Source: Ephydatia muelleri (taxonomy: Eukaryota; Porifera; Demospongiae; Spongillida; Spongillidae). Taken from it: a stretch of DNA of 64,000 bases. Below the pieces are notes generated by a model. That model ran no database searches. It was not told the origin of the DNA and saw nothing but the letters and a program-made list of their open reading frames with translations. The stretch lies in the NCBI GenBank assembly GCA_013339895.1, contig JABACO010000008.1, positions 2,029,618 to 2,093,617 of the forward strand, written 5' to 3'. Positions 23,101 to 33,723 of the stretch are shown piece after piece (the stretch's first letter is position 1; each line of letters starts with the position of its first letter). Both the position numbers and the translations under genes were made by a program.

Positions 23101-24063
23101 CGACACACCTCCATACAGATCAGGGTAGAAGCTTTGAATCATCCCTAATAAAAGAGCTCTGTCAGCTGATGGGAATTGTCAAGACCAGGACCACGCCCTA
23201 CCACCCGCAATCAGACGGCATGATTGAGCGTTTCAACAGGACTTTATTGTCGATGTTGAGAATGGCAGCAGTTGATGACGAAAGCAACTGGGACCTGAAG
23301 CTACCGTTCCTTATGTTGGCATATCGGACTAGTGTCCATGAGGCTACCAAACATACACCATTTTCCCTGATGTTTGGCAGAGAGGTGCAGCTGCCTATCG
23401 ATGTCATGTTTGGTTTGCCCACAGGTTCTGGTCAGCCTACTAATGTTCCAGTGTATGTTAAGGAATTACGGAAGTGGTTGAGCGAAGCTTATGAACGTGT
23501 ACGACAGCACCTTTCTGCTGAGCAGAAAAGACATAAACTGTTGTACGACACAAAGGTTGCAGGTAACCCTTTTGTTAAAGGGGACAAAGTATGCTACACA
23601 ATGCAGCAGTACCACGGGGGTATTCTAAGAAGTTGCATAGATTTTGGAAAGGGCCATACACAGTGGTGGATGTGCTAAATAATTGCGTATATACAAAATC
23701 AAACAAGATGCCAGTCCTCACAAACAGCACACAGTACATTTTGACAGGTTGAAGCCATACTTGCACAGGGTGGAGCATACAGAAGAAGCAGGTCCTTCAC
23801 AGCAGGGTGATGTACCAGCTAGGGAGAATGAAGAAATGTATGACATGGTGGTAGTGCCACAGAACCAGGCTGCGCAGTTAGCACCAGCTGACGAGGAAAC
23901 TCAACAGCCAGTAGAACATTATCATGAAGACCCAGTAGAGGAAGTTGGTGAGCAGGATGACGGTGATGACACAGAGCCTCAACAAGTTGAACAAGTCCAT
24001 CTGCGTCGTTCTAGCCGCAGCAGACAGCCTCCAGAAAGGCTTGGAAGTTGGACTTATTTTTAG
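20162..24063 (+). pseudogene. Pol of gypsy (b): protease, RT, RNase H, integrase (frame-broken)
   Basis: Protease active site LLDTGSA lies at about 20,255-20,275, with a one-base slip before VTILR. RT has FCVDFRQLKSVTRKDAHP, FSTLDLASGYWQV, MPFGLCNAPSTFQRLM, the catalytic VYLDDIII and LGLASYYRRFV. RNase H has YASRSLTKPEKKYCATRKE and TDHSALQWL. Integrase has a GHLGVGN start of the zinc region, then MDILGLLP, HTDQGRSFES and YHPQSDGMIERFNRTL, giving the DDE residues. A C-terminal acidic tail ends RRSSRSRQPPERL. Five frame shifts split the reading. Confidence 0.9.
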
Positions 24064-24088
24064 CATGACACGTGGACGTGTCCTCTTC

Positions 24089-24101
24089 AAGGAGGGAGCA
24101 G
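24089..24101 (+). promoter_or_regulatory. Polypurine tract of gypsy (b)
   Basis: AAGGAGGGAGCAG lies directly before the 3' LTR, where plus-strand DNA synthesis would be primed. Confidence 0.75.
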
Positions 24102-24216
24102 TGTAACGACATCACGTGCTGATCTGCTCTAGAACATTCTTTTATGTTATGTAAGAAGTCACTTGTATGCATGTAAATGTTCTTCTCATTTACCTATTTC
24201 CGGTGTATGCGTTACA
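24102..24216 (+). repeat. 3' LTR of gypsy (b)
   Basis: 115 bp, TGTAACG...CGTTACA. It differs from the 5' LTR by about two transitions (ATATAAG/ATGTAAG and AGTTACT/AGTCACT). Confidence 0.93.
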
Positions 24217-27200
24217 CTTGTATCAGGATTGCATGTTGAGCCCTCAATGATTGTCAGTGGAGCTATGGAAAAGATGATTGTAAACTGCAGAAGTCACAGA
24301 AGCTACTGGCGTCATGCATGCACAAAAATTCATACTAGCAATTGATGTTGACCAAATGTTTAGGCACTTTTTGGGCGATCCATGCACACCTCGCGTAAAA
24401 TTGCGTATTTTATTTTGTTTGGATTTATGTACAAATTGAACGTAATGTATACAACCCTTATTTCCTGAAGACAGTCAATTTTCATGATAAATTTTCAAAT
24501 CCTATACACCATCCCTTTCTAAATGCTGCGGACCACTAAACACGTTGTAGAGTGAGCGAGAGATTTCTTGTAAGTACAAACACTGCGTGACATAGTATCG
24601 TATGCAGTAATATGCAGAGTTTGCCCACGCCATGGTATGCAGATACATATCCAGACATGCACGTGTGCGGACCGATATGCATACTCGTACCAAGATATGT
24701 CAATGTCCAGTGCAGTGTGCAGATGGGTATTGGGGCTAAGTATGGGTGCGTACCGCACCCATATCGCGAGCGGCACTTTAGCCCGTAAATTACGATAGTG
24801 CGCAATAAATAGGAATATAGGCCGTTTTAACCACACCCATGAAATTGCATATGAGTGTGGCTACTATAATTACCTCGACCGAGTCGCGTACTATTTCGAA
24901 CTCACAGGTAGATCCCTATAATCATTGTAAACTTCTGATACCTACATCTGTGACTATTTCTAGCCTGTAGGCCTCTATTTGAGTAATTAATTTCTGATAT
25001 CATTATCTACGCATGCTCGGTTTTAAGTTTTGCACGTGTTGGTCATTAATGGAGGTGACGACGCACGATCGAGCAAAGGAAACAAAAATAGGCAACTTGG
25101 TTGAGTTCCCAACGAAATAGGAGGAAAGGAAAGTTGGACTACTGGGCTATCTGTGGAGACAGTACTAATGGAGCCGTTCCCAACGAAAGAGAAATTGGAT
25201 TGTTGATTTTGATCACTATATAGCTGACGAATCAGTGAGGTGCAACTGTGCAAGATAAAGAGTTCCAAGAGTTTCGGACAACGCGGGTGACAGGCGGAGG
25301 TTATAAAGGCATACCGAACGGACTTAAGCAGTCTAGGCCTGGTAAGTTGTGCGTGTTTACAATGTACACTATACGGTGTTGCTTATGTCAAACCAGGACA
25401 AGTGTGTGATTCAGTAGATGCAGTGAGGCGGCGTTTCAAGTTGTCACAAAGGTTTACATTGACTGAAATGGCGGAAGTGACCAACTCCGGCAAAAGAAGA
25501 AACGCAGGTACAGAGTAGGCATGCTATGACTTTCCTTTCTGACCACAGCTCTTGAGCCGACGCCAGGGTGTACTACGGCCAAATGAAAACGTTTCGCTGC
25601 ATGGCCAACCAACAGGACCACGACGATAGCATTGTAAAGCATAAGCTAGCTACCACCGCGGTCAGAGAGTAAGTAAATGCTGAGTTCTTTGTGCATAACC
25701 TCTGTAATATTTTAGCGTGTGCTTGTAAGGAAACCGTCGACAAGTGCCGCGAGAGTAGTAGAGGCTCGTGCTCGCCTTCCAAGAGGCCTCTGCTAGGCGG
25801 AAAGTGCCCTTCTAACTACATCAGGAAAATCCAGGATGTGATGGAGATATTGATCGCCAGCTTGGAACTATACCTGTTTATTTTTTGACCAAGTTGTATT
25901 TCAGCTGTAATTTGATTAAAGTTTGCCGTTAAATTCTGAATTATTGCTGGCGTGGTTCAGGGTTTAAGCACTGGCCTTCAAGTATGCAGAACAGAAAATG
26001 GATTTGAAACGATTCGAATACATGACGTGTACAGAGTCTGCACGCGTTCATCTGAAGTATGCAGACAAGTGATGACGAATATACTGAATCCATATGCAGA
26101 CCGCGATATCATACGTATAAGCAAAGTGTTCGTTCTGAGACGTATACAGGCGCCGCATTCGTGACGTATGAAAAACTGCCCACGTGTCGAGTGCAGACGA
26201 GTATCGATTAGTATGGGTGCAATATACAAGGCTGCATACGGTACACTGTCGCGCCGTGAAATGTTATGTAACCTACGCGATCTCTTCTCCTGTTAAAGTA
26301 ACAATGAACACAGTGAACAGCAGCACAGTGACGGCTTTCCGCTTCCCGTTGGGAGGCAGACAAACACGTCTCTGCATTCAAGAAACTTCTACGTTTCATA
26401 ATTTTTTTTTTAATATTCTAAATGTCGCACTGATATTGAATCGTACTATCTGTCGCGGAGTTGTAAGACACTGTTGCATGGCTTTGTAATTAGCCACAAT
26501 ATTTCAACGCAAGCGTAACGTTCTACTGCTTGTACCGGAGATTTGGCGTTTGGTTTATTTCTTAGCAACGATCCCGTACTTATACAATCAATTGCTATAA
26601 TCGAGTGAACACGGTAGTACTAGACTAAGCGTGAATAAGGTCACTGACTGCATTATTCAGCAAACATTCTTTCTGGGAACAACTTGATGTGCTTGTTACT
26701 ATATGTCGACCAGAAGCGGCAATTCGCTATGTACATGTTGCTCGTTCTTTATAATTAAAATATTATATCATAATACATGTATCATGTGATATGTGTTCAA
26801 ATGCAATACTGCATTGTACTACTCAGGGGGCGGGTCATGAGCGCAAAATAACCCATTAAAGAAAATCCTTTCACCTTGTCGTTTTCGTGGACACTATCAA
26901 ACTGAACAGACATTTCGCTCGATCGATTTCCAACTCGGCATGTAATGACAAGACCCATTGCAGTGGGTGTGGTGTATTGTGTGTTGAAAGGTATGTGCAG
27001 ACCAAGAGTAGATCAAAACATAAACCCCCTTTGGCAAAAGAGAGCTAGAGGAGCCAGTCACCAGCTCGGTACAACTGATATTTGTACTTGCACCTGTCCC
27101 AAGACATTGAAGGTGACTGCTGGATGGTGGACACGGTACCTAGACATCATTATATAAACAGTAAAGACTAAAAAAATGAATGCAAAGAGGTGGAAATAGG

Positions 27201-27797
27201 GGGAGGAGCATGGGGCGGGGCTATGAGGATTTGTTCAAATTGTGATCAAGGTGGCCTATTTATATATGTGCATGGCTTCAATTTTTGTCAGTCTCATATT
27301 TCCGTAAAAGCTGTACACCAACATGTCGGACGTGTATTAATTTATATTGTGTGACACTGACGTATGTCAGATTACGGAGCGGTCACATGACACAGGAAAA
27401 GGGTCTATTAGAAAAACACAGCTATACAGTATATTGGTACGATAATACAGTTCTTCCGCGCGTGGATTTAATTATTTACTAGACTGGTAGAGCGTTTGTG
27501 GGAGCTGATTGCAATCGTTTCAACGGAATTATACATTGAGCATGCATGTTGTTTTGTTGCTCATACGGTATTGTCTAATTGTCCAACCGCAAAAGCGATG
27601 CATCAGATTTTTAGTTCAGTCAAAGTGCATTTAATTCATGGATAAAGTCTATTTTTACGGATGCAATAGTTTAGTGACGTACAAATAAGAATGGAAGCGC
27701 AGGTGCAAAGTGTATAACAAAATGTGCACAGTGTATAAATTGTACAAGTACAATATAGAACTCACGCTACGATTAGTTAGGACCGATCAGAGCAAAG
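24217..27797. other. 3.6 kb intergenic region upstream of P450 copy B
   Basis: No well-supported gene. A faint multi-exon candidate begins at ATG 25,468 with GT donors near 25,506 and 25,670 and a Cys-rich open frame at 25,710-25,888 (KETVDKCRESSRG, KCPSNYIRKIQDVMEI). The phases do not join cleanly, so I do not call it. A short palindrome, ATGGGTGCGTACCGCACCCAT, lies near 24,744-24,764. The last few hundred bases presumably hold the promoter of P450 copy B. Confidence 0.45.
27734..27739 (+). promoter_or_regulatory. Possible TATA box of P450 copy B
   Basis: TATAAA about 59 bp upstream of the start codon at 27,798. The spacing is plausible for a short 5' UTR. There is no other support. Confidence 0.25.
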
Positions 27798-27994
27798 ATG
27801 CTGAGTTTAATCCCTGTGGCTTTGTTACTCGTGGTTGCCTTTCTGATTTACAAGTGAGGGACTCGTACTGTATTCCATTTTTGCCATTTCTGAATCACAG
27901 GTTTGCGTACGCTCCTTATGGAGTTCTAAGGAAGATGGGAGTTAACGGACCTACTCCACGTCCGTTTTGGGGCAATGCACGGGAGTTCGCAAAA
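27798..27994 (+). CDS. P450 copy B exons 1-2: membrane anchor and hinge
   Basis: Exon 1 (27,798-27,853) encodes MLSLIPVALLLVVAFLIYK, a single hydrophobic helix for ER anchoring. A 47-bp intron with GTGAGG and CACAG borders follows. Exon 2 (27,901-27,994) encodes YAPYGVLRKMGVNGPTPRPF and WGNAREFAK, the clan-3 hinge with the PxPxPFxGN pattern. The donor GTAAGT at 27,995 opens a 2.1 kb intron holding FB2. Confidence 0.88.
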
Positions 27995-28686
27995 GTAAGT
28001 TCTGTGTGGCAAATGTCGTGTGGTCGTGCGGTGCCTGCCTGCATGTGTGTGTGCCAGGGGCGCCGAGAGCGTCACGGGCCCTGTGGCACGTGTAATAGCG
28101 GGTCTCTGGTCTTTGTTTAACTCGTAACTGGCCACGGAAGGGCTTCAAGTTTTGAATAAGATTTTGGAACGTTGGGTCATCCCACTAACTTCCCCCCGTG
28201 GTCTCGTTCCCAGTCTCACCTACGTAAAATGCTTTTCGTATCCATGGTGATACATGTATCATATAATGGCAATGGCTGGTAGAGTCAGTACCACAAAACG
28301 CCAACGTCGGGTCGCTAAGTAAAAAGCACAGTTATTTAAATTGCCAATGCTTACTTAGATTTAGGCGCTCTTCTGCAACTAAAATTGCCCAGTCCATCAC
28401 TGTTGTATATGGTAAACATTTCCTAGCAAGCAAAAAAATGTGTTCCGATAATAATGACATAATGGCGACACGCGGGTGGTATAGGACAGGAAACTGCTAT
28501 CACATTTGATGTGCATCCTATGATTATAATTTTAATACAGTACTATAATGCGATTCGATGCGCGTTTTGTCTCCGGGCAATCATTTACTCCAATAGGATG
28601 AGTCACAAATTCATCAATAATTCGAGATCAAACTGCTAATGCATCTGAATCTCCCTCCAGCACTGTTTGGCTATTTCGCTACGATT

Positions 28687-29496
28687 GGGACAGTTCACGA
28701 GAAAATTGCACCACTCATATATTATAAAAATGTTATAAAAATGCATCACGTTTGCATCGCTATAACTTCCCAACGATTAACGCTAATGACATCCTATTTT
28801 CACCACTTCATACTACACCATTTCTCTACAGTAAAATGCATTTTGGAGTCTTGGACTATATCCGTGCCGACGTTCCTACGTGCGATACCCCCTGGGGTTC
28901 AAAACTACCATATCTTCGTGTAGGAGTAATCAAATCGCTTCAAATTCGGTTTGTAGGTGGAGAGGTCCTATATCTATCTATTTGTTCTGTTCGTTAATTT
29001 TTATGCAATCCGTTACGGAGATACAGTTGAACAAACTACGTGCACATTTTCGCGCTCGTTTCGCGCCAATGATTTGGGCAAATTGCGCTCCGCTCAATGT
29101 ATGGGGAGGAGGGGATTATTACATTGGCGCGAATCAAGCGGGAAAACGTGCACGTAGTTTATTCAACTGTATCTCCGTAACAGATGGCATAAAAATTAAC
29201 GAACAGAACAAATCGATAGGTATAGGACCTCTCTACCTACATACCGAATTTGAAGCGATTTGACCGCTCCTACACGAAGATATGGTAGTTTTGAACCCCA
29301 GGGGGTATCGCACGTAGGAACGTCGGCACGGATATAGTCCAAGACTCCAAAATGCATTTTACTGTAGAGAAATGGTGTAGTATGAAGTGGTGAAAATAGG
29401 ATGTCGATAGCGTTAATCGTTGGGAAGTTATAGCGATGCAAACGTGATGCATTTTTAATAATATATGAGTGGTGCAATTTTCTCGTGAACTGTCCC
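28687..29496. repeat. Fold-back element FB2 (GGGACAG family, 810 bp)
   Basis: A long inverted repeat with arms near 370 bp, outer ends GGGACAG and CTGTCCC, and a central loop around 29,080-29,130. It lies in intron 2 of P450 copy B. It shares internal sequence with FB3/FB4 (for example TTACGGAGATACAGTTGAA, TTCGCGCCAATGATTTGGGC). The predicted open frames in it are by-products of the arms; I see no transposase. Confidence 0.92.
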
Positions 29497-30072
29497 AATT
29501 ATTTAGTTTCGTCGTTCCATTTGTTTGCCGTGAACCATTAAAACTGTTAGTTGGAATACTGACATGACCATCTTTGGAAAATAATTCTCTCTGTTACCAA
29601 CATAACAAATCCAGCTATGTCAGTAAACATGCAATCCTAACTAAACATAGCAACCAACATATCAGTAGTACGCTTCTAGTATAGATAAATTTTATGCAGC
29701 TGTTCATGAACTTCTGACCGCCTGTCCCTCAATACGTCACTGTACTTGATATAAATAATTATACTCTACACTTTTCAGTTGGACTGTTGAGTACCTTGCA
29801 TCTTTACATGTTAGGAAAGGTTCAATAGTGTTAACAACACAAAATATGAAGTTCAAAACCATACTTCAAAACATGCATACTTGGTACATTGGTAATGGAC
29901 GGCAGGGGTGGGCCCAGATAAAAGCATGCACACATGTATTTGATTGTAAGAGATGTCAATACTATAATGCAGATGACATTATATCATGCCATAATTATAA
30001 TAACACCTCATATATATTACATGTACTGCATATTCATTGTTAGCATTGTATTTTGTGACATTATGTATGCAG

Positions 30073-30125
30073 GATCCATTTTCTATGATGCAAAGACTAC
30101 GTGATACTTATGGAGATGTCTCTGG
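30073..30125 (+). CDS. P450 copy B exon 3
   Basis: 53 bp, DPFSMMQRLRDTYGDVSG, matching the helix A region before the glycine-rich turn. Acceptor ATGCAG, donor GTGAGT. Too short to stand out as an open frame; recognised by phase and CYP3-type order. Confidence 0.85.
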
Positions 30126-30209
30126 GTGAGTGTTTGGACCCATTATGTACATGCAATTATCATTATTTCCCCCGCTGTTATCAAATTACTTAGCTGTTGC
30201 ATTCATCTG

Positions 30210-31096
30210 TATCACTGGGGTGGCTATCACTGGGGTGGTTATCACTGGGGTGGTTATCACTGGGGTGGCTAAGGGGTGGTTATCACTGGGGTGGCTATTG
30301 CTGGGGTGGTTATCACTGGGGTGGTTATCACTGGGGTGATTATCACTGTGGTGGTTATCACTGGGGTGGTTATCACTGGGGTGGTTATCACTGGGGTGGT
30401 TATCCCTGGGGTGGTTATCCCTGGGGTGGTTATCACTGGGGTGGTTATCACTGGGGTGGTTATCACTGGGGTGGTTATCACTGGGGTGGTTATCACTGGG
30501 GTGGTTATCACTGGGGTGGTTATCACTGGGGTGGTTATCACTGGGGTGGTTATCACTGGGGTGGCTATCACTGGGGTGGCTATCATTGTGGTGGTTATCG
30601 CTGGGGTGGTTATCATTGGGGTGGTTATCACTGGGGTGGTTATCGCTGGGGTGGTTATCGCTGGGGTGGTTATCGCTGGGGTGGTTATCGCTGGGGTGGT
30701 TATCGCTGGGGTGGTTATCATTGGGGTGGCTCTCACTGGGGTGGCTATCACTGGGGTGGTTATCACTGGGGTGGTTATCACTGGGGTGTTTATCGCTGGG
30801 GTGGTTATCACTGGGGTGGTTATCACTGGGGTGGCTATTGCTGGGGTGGCTATCACTGGGGTGGTTATCACTGGGGTGGTTATCATTGGGGTGGTTATCA
30901 TTGGGGTGGCTATCACTGGGGTGGTTATCACTGGGGTGGTTATCACTGGGGTGGTTATTACTGGGGTGGTTATCACTGGGGTGGCTATCATTGGGGTGGT
31001 TATCACTGGGGTGGCTATCACTGGGGTGGTTATCGCTGTGGTGGTTATCACTGGGGTGGTTATCATTGGGGTGGCTATCACTGGGGTGGTTATTGC
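30210..31096. repeat. 15-bp minisatellite, about 59 copies, in intron 3 of P450 copy B
   Basis: Unit TGGTTATCACTGGGG with single-base variants (GCTATC, TATCGC, TATCAT, TATCCC). After one irregular unit near 30,265 the 15-bp period holds with no indel to about 31,096. Because 15 is divisible by 3 and the unit lacks stops, several frames stay open (HWGGY repeats, VITGV repeats, LSLGW repeats; ITTPV on the other strand). These are best seen as artefacts. The G-rich strand is the sense strand of the P450 gene. Confidence 0.95.
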
Positions 31097-31846
31097 TGTA
31101 CTATTATAGTACTAAATACATCTGAATTACTTAGTGATACATTTTTGAAGTGTATTTTGTTTAATGTTTTTATTTAATGGCACAAAATAGTAGCATGATT
31201 CAAAAGATCATGATTGGTTAGTACCTAATCACTCTGTGGTAGCCAGAAATGTGTATGTATGGGCTATTCCAATTTAGTAATCACTTCAGCTTTTGATAAT
31301 GTTTTGCACTGTGATATACTCGCCGTACCCTTTTACGCAGTGTATATAATACATCATGTACACTGTACAGTACTATGTTTATACGGTGTATTTATAGGAT
31401 GAAAATTCAGTAAGTAAACAGGTTCACTTTTCCTGACTATCAAAATAGCTGATATCATTGCTTAGAGTATGGCTGATCTGTGTGGGGAAAAAATGCTCTT
31501 ACATTTGCTGTTTGAATTGGTGAATGAAGTCTGTTCATATGGTATAGAAAACTCAGGGACGAATAGTTTTTGTATGGAGTAAATACACATTAAGATTATT
31601 AAATTAATAAGCAATACTTGCAACAAAACACTACATAAAGATTAAGGGCAGGTGGATTATATCAAATACAACCTGCACCATTTATTTTGATCATATCCTA
31701 CACCATTTGTGTCAAGATCAGCAGAAAGACATGATTTAAAACAAGTATGTTAATTTACATCATTCAAACCCTTATTCTTGTAGATTGATTGGTTTTAGAT
31801 TATAGTACTACTAGTATCCAGCTCTATCAGAAAATATATTCTGCAG

Positions 31847-31943
31847 CTTTTACATTGGAGCGATGCCAGCAGTGGTGATTGCAGATCAGGAACTGTTGAA
31901 ATTGGTGCTAGTGAAGCAATTTGATTCATTCTCTGACCGTGTT
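31847..31943 (+). CDS. P450 copy B exon 4
   Basis: 97 bp encoding FYIGAMPAVVIADQELLKLV and QFDSFSDRV: beta-1 strands and helix B. Acceptor CTGCAG, donor GTAAGT. The following intron is 11.1 kb and carries four separate insertions. Confidence 0.87.
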
Positions 31944-32582
31944 GTAAGTTGAAGTTTTAAAAATGATAGGTATATTGTACATTGGGGGCAGGGAGATGGG
32001 AGGAGATGCATTGTATTGTTACATGTACTGATACATTTCATGCATGTTGCCAATCTGTTCGGAGTTCTACTGCTTTCATTAAAATGGCAAGCTATAATTT
32101 GCTCCTTCTTTGCATTGCCTTTCCACAAATCCTTGGCTTTGAGGATGGTAGGGTCTGCAATTCTCAATATTTGTGTCACAAGGGCAGTTTTTATTTATTT
32201 AATATATAAATTCAGCAATTAAATTCTTGCCTATTTTTGGATTGCAATATTTTGGGTAAGCCAGGATAAACTAAGACTTATGTTGCAAGGTTCCAGGCCA
32301 TCTCTTTGCCTCTTTCTCTTAGCAAAACAAGTGAATTGCACCAGTGAAAGTAGAATTTATAAATTACATTCCTAGCCAGCGTTACAGTTCCATGTTGCAA
32401 TTCCTGGTAATGTGGCCGGTTAAACAATGGATGCAATTACATGCATGTCAGCAACATGTGTCAACAAATGTCTGAAATTTCTTACGATGGGTTTACTTCA
32501 TGCACATGTGTCGGTTGTCATGTCCATTGCTATGGGACTACACAAGTATTTCAATAATGTAAAATAGGAAGAAGCCCGTGTC
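31944..32582. other. Intron 4 of P450 copy B, left unoccupied part
   Basis: Plain AT-rich intron between the GTAAGT donor and the gypsy (c) insertion. No exon or repeat recognised. Confidence 0.6.
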
Positions 32583-32587
32583 ATTCC

Positions 32588-32705
32588 TGTAGCATGAACT
32601 GTTATTTATCTACATGTATGTATGTATGTACGCGCATGCGCGGATGATGGGTGTGCGTCTGTTGGAATAGAGATTCATTCCTTTTTGATAGCGAGAGTTA
32701 TCACA
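32588..32705 (+). repeat. 5' LTR of gypsy (c)
   Basis: 118 bp, TGTAGCATG...TTATCACA. A primer-binding-site-like TGGTGGCAGCGGTGC follows immediately at 32,706. Confidence 0.93.
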
Positions 32706-32724
32706 TGGTGGCAGCGGTGCTAGT

Positions 32725-33720
32725 ATGTCGAAAGTTACATTAAACCCACCAGAACCGTTTAATTTTGCCCGTCCGGACGACTGGAGTCGTTGGAAGAGAC
32801 GCTTCGAACAATTCCGGGTGGCATCAGGGCTTGACTCTGAGAGTGGCGCTAAACAGGTATCCATGCTACTGTATTGTATGGGAGGAGAAGCCGAAATGGT
32901 TCTGACTTCGGTTGGGGTCAAGAAAAAGGAAAAAGAGGAATATGAGGAAGTCATGCGGAAACTGGATAAACACTTCCAGGTGAGAAGGAACGTTATATTT
33001 GAACGCGCAAGATTCAACCGCAGAGACCAGCTCGACGGGGAGACTGCCAAGAAGTATATTACCGAATTGTATTCCCTTGTCGAGCATTGTGATTACGGGA
33101 CGATGACAGAGGAAATGTTGAGGGATAGACTGGTAGTGGGAATCAGGGATAAAACGATGTCAGAAAAGCTTCAGTTGGATCAAGACCTAACGCTGGAGAA
33201 GGCCAAGATTATAATTAGGCAACGTGAAGCAATACATGACCAAGCAGAAGTCGTTCAAGTTGGAGAAAAGATGGCACTTGATGGAGCGTTTACACAGAAG
33301 AAACCACATCAAATAGCAAGTAATCATCCTGAAAGGAACAGAAAAAAGTGCATTCGGTGTGGTAAAGGGCAGCATCCGTATCACGCATGTCCAGCAAAGG
33401 ATACAGTGTGTCATAAATGTCACAGGAAAGGTCACTTTCAGAATCAATGTCTCTCAAAAACTGTTGCTGAGATACAACCTGAAGATGTAGACGAAGAGGT
33501 AAAGATGGAATCAGCGTTTCTCGGTGGGGTGGAAGCAGAAGGAATAAGACCATGGATGGTACAAGTGCAGGTATGTGGTGTTCCACAGAAGTTCAAAATT
33601 GATACAGGGGCCGAGGTAACAGCTATATCGGAGGCATCATTCAAGTCATGCAGAGCTGGCTGGAAACTGAAACTATCGAGACCAAAGAAAACCTTATATG
33701 GACCGGCCAGCAGTGTATAG
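32725..33720 (+). CDS. Gag-protease of gypsy (c)
   Basis: 331 residues. The gag N-terminus has PEPFNFARPDDWSRWKRRFE. Two zinc knuckles follow, CIRCGKGQHPYHAC and CHKCHRKGHFQNQC. The protease active site is FKIDTGAEVTAI. The frame ends at TAG 33,718-33,720 inside the protease domain and continues in the same frame as EVVGEFKGRLSY, so one codon (probably Leu, TTG to TAG) separates gag-pro from pol. Confidence 0.88.
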   Translation: MSKVTLNPPEPFNFARPDDWSRWKRRFEQFRVASGLDSESGAKQVSMLLYCMGGEAEMVLTSVGVKKKEKEEYEEVMRKLDKHFQVRRNVIFERARFNRRDQLDGETAKKYITELYSLVEHCDYGTMTEEMLRDRLVVGIRDKTMSEKLQLDQDLTLEKAKIIIRQREAIHDQAEVVQVGEKMALDGAFTQKKPHQIASNHPERNRKKCIRCGKGQHPYHACPAKDTVCHKCHRKGHFQNQCLSKTVAEIQPEDVDEEVKMESAFLGGVEAEGIRPWMVQVQVCGVPQKFKIDTGAEVTAISEASFKSCRAGWKLKLSRPKKTLYGPASSV

Positions 33721-33723
33721 GAA

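Larger units (their letters stand above)
19168..24216 (+). mobile_element. Ty3/gypsy LTR retrotransposon (b), full length with two 115-bp LTRs
   Basis: A complete element: 5' LTR, primer-binding site, gag, protease, RT, RNase H, integrase, polypurine tract, 3' LTR. It is flanked by CTTG (19,164-19,167 and 24,217-24,220), a 4-bp target duplication. The two LTRs differ at about 2 of 115 positions, which suggests a fairly young insertion. Even so the coding region has about five frame breaks (near 20,278, 20,545, 21,420, 22,015 and 23,600-23,690), so it cannot move on its own unless some of these are sequencing errors. Confidence 0.93.

Noticed and set aside
25468-25888. Possible three-exon small gene
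   Set aside because: Plausible donors and acceptors exist but the phases do not join without a stop.
28880-29263. Conserved 66-141-residue frames shared by FB2, FB3 and FB4
   Set aside because: They follow from the shared repeat arms and loop; there are no transposase motifs, and both strands are equally open because of the palindrome.
30269-31081. 270-residue minus-strand frame of ITTPV repeats
   Set aside because: Produced by a 15-bp repeat without stops; other frames are open for the same reason.
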